A stretch of 64,000 nt of DNA from UMGS2069 sp900557585 (lineage in GTDB: Bacteria > Bacillota > Clostridia > Christensenellales > UBA1242), in contig CABSCS010000007.1 of NCBI GenBank assembly GCA_902476355.1, forward strand, positions 16,778 to 80,777, written 5' to 3'. A model generated the notes under the pieces. That model made no database searches. It saw nothing but the letters and a program-made list of their open reading frames with translations, and was not told the DNA's origin. The translations under genes and the position numbers were made by a program. This document shows positions 33,163-41,938 of this stretch, piece after piece; position 1 is the stretch's first letter; every line of letters starts with the position of its first letter.

Positions 33163-33348
33163 ATGGCTAAAAAATCAATGATAAATAAACAACAAAAACC
33201 ACAAAAATTCTCTACGCGTGAGTACACAAGATGCTCTATTTGCGGAAGACCACATGCCGTTCTCAGAAAGTATGGCATTTGCAGAATCTGTTTTAGAGAA
33301 CTTGCATACAAAGGTCAAATTCCTGGCGTTAAGAAATCTAGTTGGTAG
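33163..33348 (+). CDS. rpsN: 30S ribosomal protein S14, zinc type
   Basis: 61 aa with CSICGRPHAVLRKYGICRICF (two CxxC), the zinc-binding short S14. AGAAGGAG upstream. Characteristic of Firmicutes and relatives. Confidence 0.97.
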   Translation: MAKKSMINKQQKPQKFSTREYTRCSICGRPHAVLRKYGICRICFRELAYKGQIPGVKKSSW

Positions 33349-33367
33349 GATAAGGAGGACAGACAAA

Positions 33368-33766
33368 ATGTTAATCACAGACCCTATTGCAGATATGCTT
33401 ACAAGAATTAGAAACGCCCAAGTTACTAAAAAAGAGAGCATTAGTTTTGAAACTTCACGCATGAAGAGAGATATTGCTCAAATCTTGCTCGATGAAGGAT
33501 TTATTGCTTCTTTCGAAGAAGTTAATGACGGAAAATTCACTAATCTTGTAATTAAATTTAAATATGGCCCAAAGGGAGAAAGAGTTATCACTGGTCTTAA
33601 AAGAATTTCTAAGCCTGGTCTTAGAATCTATGCTGGTGCTGATGAACTTCCAAAGGTTCTTGGCGGACTTGGCATTGCCATTGTGTCAACATCAAAAGGT
33701 GTAATGACAGATAAAAATGCAAGAAATCTTGGAATCGGTGGCGAAGTTCTCGCCTACATTTGGTAA
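33368..33766 (+). CDS. rpsH: 30S ribosomal protein S8
   Basis: 132 aa, MLITDPIADMLTRIRNAQ start behind AAGGAGG. Ends GVMTDKNARNLGIGGEVLAYIW, normal for S8, which can repress spc-operon translation. A longer upstream in-frame reading overlapping rpsN is spurious. Confidence 0.97.
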   Translation: MLITDPIADMLTRIRNAQVTKKESISFETSRMKRDIAQILLDEGFIASFEEVNDGKFTNLVIKFKYGPKGERVITGLKRISKPGLRIYAGADELPKVLGGLGIAIVSTSKGVMTDKNARNLGIGGEVLAYIW

Positions 33767-33781
33767 GGGGAGGAAACAAAT

Positions 33782-34336
33782 ATGAGTCGTATTGGTAGAG
33801 CCCCAATTGAACTTGTTCAAGGTGTTACTGTTGACGAAACTGTTGACGGAATCATTGTTGTAACAGGACCAAAGGGAACACTTCGTCGTCCAGTTGAAAA
33901 CTGCGTTAAACTTGAACACACAGAACACAACGGAAAACCTGCTGTTGTTCTTACAAGAAATGCAGAAACCAATGAAGTTCGTTCTAAACACGGACTTTAC
34001 AGAGCACTTATCCATAACATGGTTAAAGGTGTTTCTGAGGGTTTCTCAAAAAGTTTGACATTCAACGGAATCGGTTATAAATGCGCAATTGCTGGAAACA
34101 AAATCACATTGAGCCTTGGACTTTCACATCCAGTTTCAATTGAAATTCCAGAAGGACTTACAGTTACAAACCCAACAGCAAACGAAATTGTTGTTTCAGG
34201 AATTGATAACGAAAAAGTTGGTCAGTTCGCTGCTGACATCAAGGCTTTGAAACCAATTGAGCCTTATCATGGATATGGAATCCACTATACAAGTGATCCA
34301 GTTCATTTGAAAGAAATCAAGAAAGGTAAGAAATAA
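33782..34336 (+). CDS. rplF: 50S ribosomal protein L6
   Basis: 184 aa; two related domains. SRIGRAPIELVQGV start, EPYHGYGIHYTSDPVHLKEIKKGKK end. GGGGAGG upstream. Typical except H/G substitution in the usual EPYKGKGI segment. Confidence 0.97.
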   Translation: MSRIGRAPIELVQGVTVDETVDGIIVVTGPKGTLRRPVENCVKLEHTEHNGKPAVVLTRNAETNEVRSKHGLYRALIHNMVKGVSEGFSKSLTFNGIGYKCAIAGNKITLSLGLSHPVSIEIPEGLTVTNPTANEIVVSGIDNEKVGQFAADIKALKPIEPYHGYGIHYTSDPVHLKEIKKGKK

Positions 34337-34347
34337 GGAGAGGAAAG

Positions 34348-34716
34348 ATGTTTAAAAAGGTTGATAAAAATACAATTAGAAAAGCAAAACATGACCGTAT
34401 TAGAAACACACTTGTTGGAACAAGTGAAAGACCTAGACTTAATGTTTATCGTTCTACAACTAACATTTATGCTCAAATCATTGATGACAGCACTGGCAAA
34501 ACTCTTTGCTCTGCAAACTCTCTTGATAAAGATTTAGCAAGCAAACTCGAAGGCAAGAACAAAAAAGAACAAGCATTTGTTGTTGGCGAGGCTGTTGCTA
34601 AAAAAGCATTGAAAGCAGGAATCAAAGAAGTTGTATTCGATCGTGGTGGATATATTTACACCGGACGTGTTGAACAAGTTGCCGAAGGCGCTAGATCAGC
34701 AGGTCTCGAGTTTTAG
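34348..34716 (+). CDS. rplR: 50S ribosomal protein L18
   Basis: 122 aa. RIRNTLVGTSERPRLNVYRSTTNIYAQIIDD and FDRGGYIYTGRVEQVAEGARSAGLEF match L18 (5S rRNA binding). GGAGAGG upstream. Confidence 0.97.
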   Translation: MFKKVDKNTIRKAKHDRIRNTLVGTSERPRLNVYRSTTNIYAQIIDDSTGKTLCSANSLDKDLASKLEGKNKKEQAFVVGEAVAKKALKAGIKEVVFDRGGYIYTGRVEQVAEGARSAGLEF

Positions 34717-34724
34717 GAGGAATT

Positions 34725-35345
34725 ATGGCAGAAGAAAACGTAACCATTGTTGAAGCAGTTGAAGCAGTTGAAAACACTGAAGCACCTGCACAAAAAACAA
34801 ATGAGAGAAAATTTAATAGAAACCAAAAGGGTCCTAAAACAAGACGCGATAACAAACCAGAAAAAGTTAGCGATGGCATCGACAAAAAGATGGTAAACGT
34901 TAACAGAATTTCTAAAACTGTTAAAGGTGGACGTAAAATGCGTTTCAACGCTGTTGTTGTTGCTGGTGACAGAAACGGCAGAGTTGGTGTTGGAATGGGA
35001 AAAGCCACCGAAGTTACTCTTGCAATTGAAAAAGCAAGCGTAGATGCTAAACGTCATATGGTTAAAATTGACATTAGCGGAACAACCATTCCACATGAAG
35101 TTGTTGGTGAGTTCGAAACTACAAAAGTTTTGCTCATGCCAGCAAGAGAAGGTAATGGTGTTATTGCCGGAGGTAAAGTTCGTGACGTTGTTGAACTTGC
35201 CGGCATTAAAGATATCACAACAAAACTCTATGGTTCAAACAACCCAGTAAACTGCGTTAAAGCAACATTTGATGGACTTATGAAACTCAGAAGTGCTGAA
35301 AAAATTGCTGCTCTTCGTGGAAAAACTATAGAGGAAATTAAATAG
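34725..35345 (+). CDS. rpsE: 30S ribosomal protein S5 with N-terminal extension
   Basis: 206 aa, ~40 more than usual. Residues 1-50 are an Ala/Glu then Lys/Arg/Asn-rich tail. The core RISKTVKGGRKMRFNAVVVAGDRNGRVGVGMGKA is canonical. AGGAGG upstream. The extension would emerge near the mRNA entrance. Confidence 0.96.
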   Translation: MAEENVTIVEAVEAVENTEAPAQKTNERKFNRNQKGPKTRRDNKPEKVSDGIDKKMVNVNRISKTVKGGRKMRFNAVVVAGDRNGRVGVGMGKATEVTLAIEKASVDAKRHMVKIDISGTTIPHEVVGEFETTKVLLMPAREGNGVIAGGKVRDVVELAGIKDITTKLYGSNNPVNCVKATFDGLMKLRSAEKIAALRGKTIEEIK

Positions 35346-35358
35346 GAGGACAAATTCA

Positions 35359-35823
35359 AGGGCAGAAACAAAAACAACAAAGAAAACTGAAACTGCTGCA
35401 AAAGCAGAACCAAAGAAAGTTGCTCCTAAAACAAGCACAGCAAAAACAGCAAAAACAGCAAAAACAACTGCTCCAAAGGCTGCTGCAAAAACTGAAAAAA
35501 CTACAACTGCAAAAAAGACTGCAACTAAAAAAGCTCCTGTAAAAACAGCAGAAGTTAAAGTTGAAGAAAAAGTTGAAGTTAAAGTTGCCGAAGCAAAAGA
35601 ACCTGCTAAAAAAGCGCCTGCTAAAAAAGCAAACGTTCCAATGCTCAAAATCAAACTTGTAAAAAGTGCAAGTGGAAGACTTGAAAAACAACAAAGAACT
35701 CTTGTTGCTCTTGGTCTTCATAAAATTGGTAGCGAATCAGTTAAACCAGATAACGCTCAAACAAGAGGAATGATTTTCGTTGTAAAACATCTCGTTACTG
35801 TTGAAAGCGTAAAGGAGAACTAA
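35359..35823 (+). CDS. rpmD: 50S ribosomal protein L30 with long Lys/Ala/Thr extension, start codon apparently AGG
   Basis: The canonical L30 core is 60 aa from ATG 35641 (MLKIKLVKSASGRLEKQQRTL...). The same frame is open for 94 codons upstream, reading like coding sequence (AETKTTKKTETAAKAEPKK...), similar to the L24 tail. It begins 9 nt after a strong GGAGG (35345-35349), but the codon there is AGG, not ATG. There is no ribosome site before 35641. Either AGG is a sequencing/assembly error for ATG, a real mutation, or L30 starts internally. No ATG, GTG or TTG is available between. Confidence 0.75.
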   Translation, partial: RAETKTTKKTETAAKAEPKKVAPKTSTAKTAKTAKTTAPKAAAKTEKTTTAKKTATKKAPVKTAEVKVEEKVEVKVAEAKEPAKKAPAKKANVPMLKIKLVKSASGRLEKQQRTLVALGLHKIGSESVKPDNAQTRGMIFVVKHLVTVESVKEN

Positions 35824-35824
35824 T

Positions 35825-36268
35825 ATGAAATTACACGAAATGTCTCCTGCTCCTAACTCTGTAAAGTCAACAAAAAGACTTGGAAGAGGAATTGGCTCAG
35901 GTACTGGTAAAACCAGTGGTAAAGGTCACAAAGGACAAAACGCAAGAAGCGGTGGTGGAGTTAGACCTGGATTTGAAGGTGGACAAATGCCTCTTATCCG
36001 TCAACTTCCAAAACGCGGATTCACAAACAATTTCAGAAAGGTTTACACAACAATCAATGTTGGAGACCTTGAAAGATTTGAACCTAACACTGTTGTAACT
36101 GCTGAAATGCTCAAAGCAAAAGGTGTAATTGCTAAAATCGAACCTTATGGACTTAAAGTTCTTGGCAATGGCACACTTACAAAAGCATTGACAGTTAAAG
36201 CAGAAAAATTTACCCCAAGTGCTGTTGAAAAAATCAACAAGGCTGGCGGTACAGTTGAGGTGAAATAA
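35825..36268 (+). CDS. rplO: 50S ribosomal protein L15
   Basis: 147 aa. GRGIGSGTGKTSGKGHKGQNARSG is the L15 signature. GGAG upstream; last base overlaps the secY ATG (TAATG). Confidence 0.97.
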   Translation: MKLHEMSPAPNSVKSTKRLGRGIGSGTGKTSGKGHKGQNARSGGGVRPGFEGGQMPLIRQLPKRGFTNNFRKVYTTINVGDLERFEPNTVVTAEMLKAKGVIAKIEPYGLKVLGNGTLTKALTVKAEKFTPSAVEKINKAGGTVEVK

Positions 36269-37575
36269 TGTTTAAAACACTAGGAAGCGCTTTTAAGAAC
36301 AAGGAATTACGCAAGGCCATTTTAATGACATTGTTGTTTCTTCTCATCTATCGTTTGGGTTGCTATCTTCCTGTTCCAGGGCTTAAAGCATCAGTATATG
36401 CCGATGCTGTTTCAAATGAAAACGGAATGGGAATTCTCAGTTTGCTTAATGCAGTAACTGGTAGCGCTCTTTCAAATGGTGCGTTCTTTGCCCTTGGTGT
36501 TACGCCTTATATCAACGCCTCAATTATCGTGCAACTTTTGACATTTGGTATTCCTGCTCTTGAAAGACTCAGCAAGCAAGGTGATGATGGAAAACAAAAA
36601 ATCAACCTCATCACAAAAATTGTTGCTCTTGTCCTTGCAATTGCACAGGGTGTTGGTATTGTTTTAGGCTATAAAGATTCTATCGCTCCAATTTTTGGCG
36701 AGAATCTTATGTGGCTCACATATATTTTCGTTATCGTTACTCTCATTGCAGGTGCTTCACTTACAATGTGGATTGGCGACAGAATCACTGAACAAGGTGT
36801 AGGCAATGGTTTGTCTCTTATCATCTTTGTTGGTATCATTTCAACTGCTGGACTTTCACTTGTAAATACAATTGGAAATATCTTTAATGGTGTAACAAGT
36901 GCTATTTGGGAACTTATTGGTTTCCTTGCAATGGTATTTGTAGTTTTTGCTCTTATCGTATTCTTCGATTTGGCTGAACGTAAGATCCCTGTTCAATATG
37001 CAAAACAAGTGAAAGGAAGAAAAATGTATGGTGGTCAATCAACATACATTCCTTTGAAGGTGAACGCCAATGGTGTTATGCCGATCATCTTCGCAACAGC
37101 AATCATCACTTTCCCAAACATCATCATGCAACTTTGCGGTGTTACAAGCCAAAGCAGCGGCTTTGCAAAGTTCTATTATGAATATGTTGGTGCCGGTGGT
37201 ATTGTATACAGCATTTTGGTTGGTCTTTTGATTTTGTTCTTCGCATATTTCTATGCACAAATTCAATTCAACCCAACTGATGTAAGTTTGAACATTCAAC
37301 AACAAGGTGGATTCATTCCAGGAATCCGTCCAGGAAAACCTACAACTGAATACCTATCAAGGGTTTCAAAAAGAATCACATTGTTTGGAGCAATTTTCCT
37401 TGCATTCATTGCAATTGTTCCATCAATCGTATTTAGATATGTTGCTGGTGGTTCGCTTGGTCTTATCAACGCGTTTACTGCAACAGGAATGCTTATCGTT
37501 GTTAGTGTAGCAATTGAGTTTAACACTCAACTTGAAGCACAACTTATGGCGAAAAGACATAAAAACATTTTATAA
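36268..37575 (+). CDS. secY: Protein translocase subunit SecY
   Basis: 435 aa with ten membrane helices. LERLSKQGDDGKQKI, GIGNGLSLIIFVGI-type GVGNGLSLIIF, and the cytosolic loop KGRKMYGGQSTYIPLKVNANGVMPIIF and FIPGIRPGKPTTEYLSRV are family motifs. Core of the Sec channel with SecE (24074). Coupled to rplO. Confidence 0.98.
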   Translation: MFKTLGSAFKNKELRKAILMTLLFLLIYRLGCYLPVPGLKASVYADAVSNENGMGILSLLNAVTGSALSNGAFFALGVTPYINASIIVQLLTFGIPALERLSKQGDDGKQKINLITKIVALVLAIAQGVGIVLGYKDSIAPIFGENLMWLTYIFVIVTLIAGASLTMWIGDRITEQGVGNGLSLIIFVGIISTAGLSLVNTIGNIFNGVTSAIWELIGFLAMVFVVFALIVFFDLAERKIPVQYAKQVKGRKMYGGQSTYIPLKVNANGVMPIIFATAIITFPNIIMQLCGVTSQSSGFAKFYYEYVGAGGIVYSILVGLLILFFAYFYAQIQFNPTDVSLNIQQQGGFIPGIRPGKPTTEYLSRVSKRITLFGAIFLAFIAIVPSIVFRYVAGGSLGLINAFTATGMLIVVSVAIEFNTQLEAQLMAKRHKNIL

Positions 37576-37642
37576 TTAGTTTTCAGTTTTGCCCAAGGCT
37601 TTTGCTTTGGGCAAGGAAAAACTGAAACGAAAGGGGATATAC

Positions 37643-38257
37643 ATGAAACTTGTATTACTAGGTGCACCAGGTGCTGGAAAAGGCACTTTGGCAAATGGTC
37701 TTATAAAAGAACTTAACATTCCAACAATATCAACCGGAGATTTACTCAGAAATGAAGTGAAGTCTGGAAGCGAACTTGGATACAAAGTGAAAGACATAAT
37801 GACAAGCGGAAAACTTGTTCCAACCGAAGTTGTAATTGAACTTCTTCAAAACCGTTTAGCACAAAGTGATACAAAAAATGGATTTATCCTTGATGGTTTC
37901 CCAAGATCAATTGAACAAGCAAAATTGCTTGAAGAGATTGCAGACATTGATAAATGTTTAAATCTTGTTATTGATAAACAAGTTATTCTTGACAGAATTT
38001 GTGGAAGAAGAACTTGCAAGACTTGTGGAAATATCTATAACACAAACAACTATGATAATGAGATGTGTGAATGTGGTGGCGAATTGTTGGCTCGTGAAGA
38101 CGACAATCCAGAAACTGTTGCAAAGCGTTTCGACACATTTGTAACAAACACTGCTCCACTTATCGACTATTATAGAAATAAAGGCATTTTGGTTGATGTC
38201 ATCTGCCAAGATAAAGCAGAAGACACATTGAAAAATGCATTGGAGATCTTAAAATAA
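37643..38257 (+). CDS. adk: Adenylate kinase with zinc-type lid
   Basis: 204 aa. Walker A GAPGAGKGT, STGDLLR, DGFPRSIEQA, and a lid CGRRTCKTCG...CECGG whose Cys residues suggest structural zinc. Start at the ATG behind AAGGGG; an upstream in-frame ATG lies in the secY-adk gap where no ribosome site exists. Balances AMP/ADP/ATP. Confidence 0.97.
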   Translation: MKLVLLGAPGAGKGTLANGLIKELNIPTISTGDLLRNEVKSGSELGYKVKDIMTSGKLVPTEVVIELLQNRLAQSDTKNGFILDGFPRSIEQAKLLEEIADIDKCLNLVIDKQVILDRICGRRTCKTCGNIYNTNNYDNEMCECGGELLAREDDNPETVAKRFDTFVTNTAPLIDYYRNKGILVDVICQDKAEDTLKNALEILK

Positions 38258-38258
38258 T

Positions 38259-39005
38259 ATGATGACACAAGTTAAGACTCCCGAGCAAATTGAAAAGATG
38301 CGCGAAGCGGGAAGAATTGTTGGAGAAGTGCTCAACCTTTTGGAAAAGCACATTAAACCAGGAATTTCCACTCTTGAACTTGACAAAATTGCTCACGATT
38401 ATATAATAAGTAGAGGTGCAAGACCATCGTTTTTGCACTATGACGGATTTCCTGGTTCAATCTGTGCATCAATTGATGATGTTGTTGTTCACGGAATTCC
38501 AAAAAAAGACCTTGTTTTGAAAGAAGGTCAAATTGTAGGCATTGATGTTGGGGCGGTTAAAGACGGCTTCCACGGAGATGCAGCACGAACTTTTCTTGTT
38601 GGAGAAGTAAGTGAAGAAAAAAAGAAACTAGTAGAAGTAACTAAACAATGCTTCTTTGAGGCAATAAAAGGCCTTAAAGACGGAAGCAGACTTGGTGACA
38701 TTGGTGCTCGTGCTCAGCGCTGTGCTGAGAAACATGGTTATGGTGTTGTCCGCGAAATGGTTGGACATGGCATCGGAACCCACATGCATGAAGACCCAGG
38801 CATTCCAAACTATGGAACCGAGGGAACAGGCATGAAAATCAAAGCGGGTATGACTCTTGCGATAGAACCAATGATCAATATGGGCTCTTACCAAATAAAA
38901 ATCAATGGATGGGATGTCCGAACAAAAGATGGTCTGCCAAGTGCTCACTATGAGAACACCGTCTTGATTACCTCAGATTCAGTTGAAATTTTAACACTAA
39001 TTTAA
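38259..39005 (+). CDS. map: Methionine aminopeptidase type I
   Basis: 248 aa. Removes N-terminal Met. Metal ligands visible: GIDVGAVKDGFHGDAART (Asp pair), MVGHGIGTHMHEDPGIPNYG (His), MTLAIEPM (Glu), and AHYENTVLIT (Glu). Starts 1 nt after adk stop. Two ATG codons in tandem at the start; either could be used. Confidence 0.97.
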   Translation: MMTQVKTPEQIEKMREAGRIVGEVLNLLEKHIKPGISTLELDKIAHDYIISRGARPSFLHYDGFPGSICASIDDVVVHGIPKKDLVLKEGQIVGIDVGAVKDGFHGDAARTFLVGEVSEEKKKLVEVTKQCFFEAIKGLKDGSRLGDIGARAQRCAEKHGYGVVREMVGHGIGTHMHEDPGIPNYGTEGTGMKIKAGMTLAIEPMINMGSYQIKINGWDVRTKDGLPSAHYENTVLITSDSVEILTLI

Positions 39006-39019
39006 AAGGAGACAATATT

Positions 39020-39238
39020 TTGAGTAAAGATGATGTTATTGTAACCGAAGGAACAGTTGTCGAGGCAATGCCTGGTGCAACTTTCAAGGTTCAAATTGCT
39101 GGTGGTCATATTGTTACAGCATATCTTTCAGGAAAACTTTGGAAAAACTTTATTCATATCTATGAAGGTGACACTGTAAAACTTGAAATGAGTCCATATG
39201 ATTTGAGCAAAGGCAGAATTATTTGGAGAAATAAGTAA
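39020..39238 (+). CDS. infA: Translation initiation factor IF-1
   Basis: 72 aa with TTG start 8 nt after AAGGAG. S1-like OB fold: EGTVVEAMPGATFKVQIAGGHIVTAYLSGK and SPYDLSKGRIIWR. The segment after SGK (LWKNFIHIYEGD) departs from the usual MRMHFIRILPGD; the protein is otherwise complete. Confidence 0.95.
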   Translation: MSKDDVIVTEGTVVEAMPGATFKVQIAGGHIVTAYLSGKLWKNFIHIYEGDTVKLEMSPYDLSKGRIIWRNK

Positions 39239-39263
39239 AACATACTTTAAGGAGATAAAAATT

Positions 39264-39377
39264 ATGAAGGTTAGATCAAGTGTAAAGCCTATGTGCGAAA
39301 ACTGCAAAGTTATTAAGCGTGAAGGCAAAGTAAGAGTTATCTGCAAAAACCCTAAACACAAACAAGTTCAGGGCTAA
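39264..39377 (+). CDS. rpmJ: 50S ribosomal protein L36
   Basis: 37 aa: MKVRSSVKPMCENCKVIKRE...; zinc ligands C11, C14, C27 and H32. AAGGAG upstream. Last gene before the rpsM promoter. Confidence 0.96.
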   Translation: MKVRSSVKPMCENCKVIKREGKVRVICKNPKHKQVQG

Positions 39378-39414
39378 TTAACTTTGAAAATAATCACAAA
39401 TAAGGCGGCATAGG

Positions 39415-39444
39415 GTGACAAACCCTACTTATGTGTGTTATTAT
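39415..39444 (+). promoter_or_regulatory. Promoter of rpsM-rpsK-rpsD-rpoA-rplQ
   Basis: GTGACA (39415-39420), N18, TATTAT (39439-39444). The spacer end ATGTGTGT plus -10 resembles the rpmG promoter (GTGTGTTATTAT). Confidence 0.72.
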
Positions 39445-39540
39445 ATATTTATAAGTTTGAATTTATCACTTATTCAAACAAAAAATTTTTAAAAAATCTA
39501 TAAAAAAATAAAATTTACAAATTATCTTTGGAGGATAAAG

Positions 39541-39906
39541 ATGGCACGTATTGCTGGTGTGGATTTACCAAATGAGAAAAGAGTTGAAATCGGTCTTACA
39601 TATATCTATGGTGTTGGAAGAGTAACCGCTAACAAAATTTTGGAAGCAACAAAAATCAATCCTGACACAAGAGTTAAAGACTTGACAGAAAACGACATTG
39701 GTAAAATTCGTGAATATATGGATAAAAATTTGAGTGTTGAAGGCGACAAGAAAAGAGAAGTTGCAATGGACATTAAAGCACTCATGGAAATCGGTTCTTA
39801 CCGTGGTGTAAGACACAGAAAAGGTCTCCCTGTAAGAGGACAATCAACTCGTTCTAATGCAAGAACAAGAAAAGGTCCAAGAAACGGTGGAGCAAAGAAG
39901 AAATAA
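39541..39906 (+). CDS. rpsM: 30S ribosomal protein S13
   Basis: 121 aa. ARIAGVDLPNEKRVEIGLTYIYGVGR start, RGLPVRGQ-type GLPVRGQSTRSNARTRKGP end. TTGGAGG upstream. First gene of the alpha operon. Confidence 0.98.
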   Translation: MARIAGVDLPNEKRVEIGLTYIYGVGRVTANKILEATKINPDTRVKDLTENDIGKIREYMDKNLSVEGDKKREVAMDIKALMEIGSYRGVRHRKGLPVRGQSTRSNARTRKGPRNGGAKKK

Positions 39907-39922
39907 AGGAGGAAGATGAAAA

Positions 39923-40318
39923 ATGGCACAAGCAACTAAAAAATCAACTAAAAAACGTAAAATTACCACAAATGTTGATAAGGGCATTGTTCATATTCAA
40001 GCTTCTTTCAACAACACAATTGTAACAATTACTGACACACAAGGAAATGCTCTTGCATCATGCAGTGCTGGTGAACTTGGATATAAAGGAAGCCGTAAAA
40101 GCACTCCATTTGCTGCCGGTCAAGCAGCGGAAAGAGCGGCTAAAAAAGCAAAAGATTTCGGACTTAAATCAGTTGAAGTATATGTTAAAGGTCCTGGAAA
40201 CGGAAGAGAATCAGCAATTCGTTCTCTTGCAACCGCAGATCTTGAAGTAACACTTATTCGTGATGTATCACCAATACCTCACAATGGTTGTCGTCCACCA
40301 AAACAAAGAAGAATGTAG
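39923..40318 (+). CDS. rpsK: 30S ribosomal protein S11
   Basis: 131 aa. GIVHIQASFNNTIVTITDTQGN and GPGNGRESAIRSL, ending NGCRPPKQRRM. AAGGAGG upstream. Canonical. Confidence 0.98.
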   Translation: MAQATKKSTKKRKITTNVDKGIVHIQASFNNTIVTITDTQGNALASCSAGELGYKGSRKSTPFAAGQAAERAAKKAKDFGLKSVEVYVKGPGNGRESAIRSLATADLEVTLIRDVSPIPHNGCRPPKQRRM

Positions 40319-40328
40319 GAGTAGTGAA

Positions 40329-40952
40329 ATGGCAAAATATACTGATGCAGATTGCCGTCTTTGCAGACGCGAGGGCGCAAAATTATTTTTGAAAGGTGAC
40401 AGATGCCTTTCTAAAAAATGTGCAATGGAAAGAAGACCAAGCGTTCCTGGTCAACATCCAAACACAAGAAGAAAACCTTCTGAGTATCAAACACAACTTA
40501 GAGAAAAACAAAAAGTTAAAAGAGCATATGGTCCTTTGACAGAAAAGCAATTTCATGCTTACTATGTAGAGGCTGAAAGAATGAAAGGTAAAACTGGTGA
40601 AAACATGTTGAGTTTGCTCGAAAGAAGACTTGACAACGTTGTTTACAGAATGGGACTTGCTTCAAGCCGTCATGCTGCAAGACAACTTGTTAACCACGGA
40701 CACATTTGTGTAAATGGTAAAAGAGTTAACATTCCATCATATCAAGTAAAGGTTAATGATGAAATTTCTGTAAAAGAAAACAAAACAAAGAAGGCTCCAT
40801 TTGTTGAAGTTAGACAGTCAAGAGTTGTATTGCCAAAATGGCTTGAATTCAACACTGAAAAACTTTCTGGAAAAGTTCTTGCACTTCCTGCAAGAGATGA
40901 TATTGATCTTAATATCGAAGAGCACTTAATTGTCGAACTTTATTCTAAATAA
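40329..40952 (+). CDS. rpsD: 30S ribosomal protein S4, zinc-binding
   Basis: 207 aa from the ATG behind TAGGAG. N-terminal CRLCRREGAKLFLKGDRC...C gives four Cys for zinc. S4 RNA-binding domain LLERRLDNVVYRMGLASSRHAARQLVNHGHI. An upstream in-frame reading overlapping rpsK is spurious. Often the alpha-operon autorepressor. Confidence 0.98.
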   Translation: MAKYTDADCRLCRREGAKLFLKGDRCLSKKCAMERRPSVPGQHPNTRRKPSEYQTQLREKQKVKRAYGPLTEKQFHAYYVEAERMKGKTGENMLSLLERRLDNVVYRMGLASSRHAARQLVNHGHICVNGKRVNIPSYQVKVNDEISVKENKTKKAPFVEVRQSRVVLPKWLEFNTEKLSGKVLALPARDDIDLNIEEHLIVELYSK

Positions 40953-40973
40953 TAACATATAGGAGGCTAAAAT

Positions 40974-41927
40974 ATGTTAGAAATCGAAAGACCTAGAATT
41001 GAATGTATTGAAGAAGAGGACAACGCAACTTCTAAGTTCGTTTTGGAACCTCTTGAACGTGGTTTTGGTGTTACAATCGGAAACGCTCTTAGAAGAGTGC
41101 TTCTTTCAAACCTTCCAGGTGCAGCCGTAACCAACATTAAAATTGAAGGCGTTTCTCATGAATTCACAACTCTTAAAGGTTGCAAAGAAGATGTAACTGA
41201 AATTGTTTTGAACATGAAAGGTCTTGCTGTTAAAACTGCAAGCAATGAAAATGGCTTTAAGAAAGTTTTACATCTTAAAAAGAAAGGTCCAGCAGTTGTA
41301 ACTGCTGCCGACATTGAAGCAGATGACGAAGTTAAAGTTTTGAATCCTTCTTTGTACATTTGCACTCTTGAAACAGATGGTGTTTTAGACATGGAAATTC
41401 TTGTTGGTCGTGGCAGAGGCTATGTTCCAGCAGAAGGAAACAAAGATGTTTCTCTTCCTCTTGGCTATATTGCAATTGACAGCATTTTCACACCTGTTCG
41501 TCGTGCAAGTTACGAGGTTGAAGACACTCGTGTTGGTCAAAGCACAGACTATGACAAACTTGTTTTGGAAGTTACAACAAATGGCACAGTTTCTGGAAAA
41601 GAAGTTGTAAGCCTTGCTGCAAAACTTCTTGGTGAACACATCAACTTGTTTGTTGAACTTGTAGAGTCAATGGCAAACACATCAATTCTTGTAAGTCGTG
41701 AAGAAGATAAAGTTCACAAACTTATGATCATGAGCATTGAAGATATGGATCTCTCAGTTCGTTCATATAACTGCTTGAAGAGAGCAGGAATCAACACTGT
41801 TGAAGACCTTATCCATAAGACTGAAGATGATATGCTCAAAGTGAAGAACCTTGGTCGCAAGTCTCTTGATGAGGTTATTCATAAACTTGAAAGTCTTGGT
41901 TTAAGTCTTAAAACCAAAGAAGAATAA
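40974..41927 (+). CDS. rpoA: RNA polymerase alpha subunit
   Basis: 317 aa. N-terminal dimerisation domain FVLEPLERGFGVTIGNALRRVLLSNLPG; C-terminal domain SYNCLKRAGINTVEDLIHKTEDDMLKVKNLGRKSLDEVI for UP-element binding. TAGGAGG upstream. Confidence 0.98.
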   Translation: MLEIERPRIECIEEEDNATSKFVLEPLERGFGVTIGNALRRVLLSNLPGAAVTNIKIEGVSHEFTTLKGCKEDVTEIVLNMKGLAVKTASNENGFKKVLHLKKKGPAVVTAADIEADDEVKVLNPSLYICTLETDGVLDMEILVGRGRGYVPAEGNKDVSLPLGYIAIDSIFTPVRRASYEVEDTRVGQSTDYDKLVLEVTTNGTVSGKEVVSLAAKLLGEHINLFVELVESMANTSILVSREEDKVHKLMIMSIEDMDLSVRSYNCLKRAGINTVEDLIHKTEDDMLKVKNLGRKSLDEVIHKLESLGLSLKTKEE

Positions 41928-41938
41928 GGAGAACTATA

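Noticed and set aside
33218..33367. Fused upstream extension of rpsH overlapping rpsN
   Set aside because: Different frame of a canonical S14 gene; S8 starts normally at MLITDP.
35235..35721. Minus-strand frames opposite rpmD
   Set aside because: Mirror of Lys/Ala repeats; Phe/Ser-rich, no start signals.
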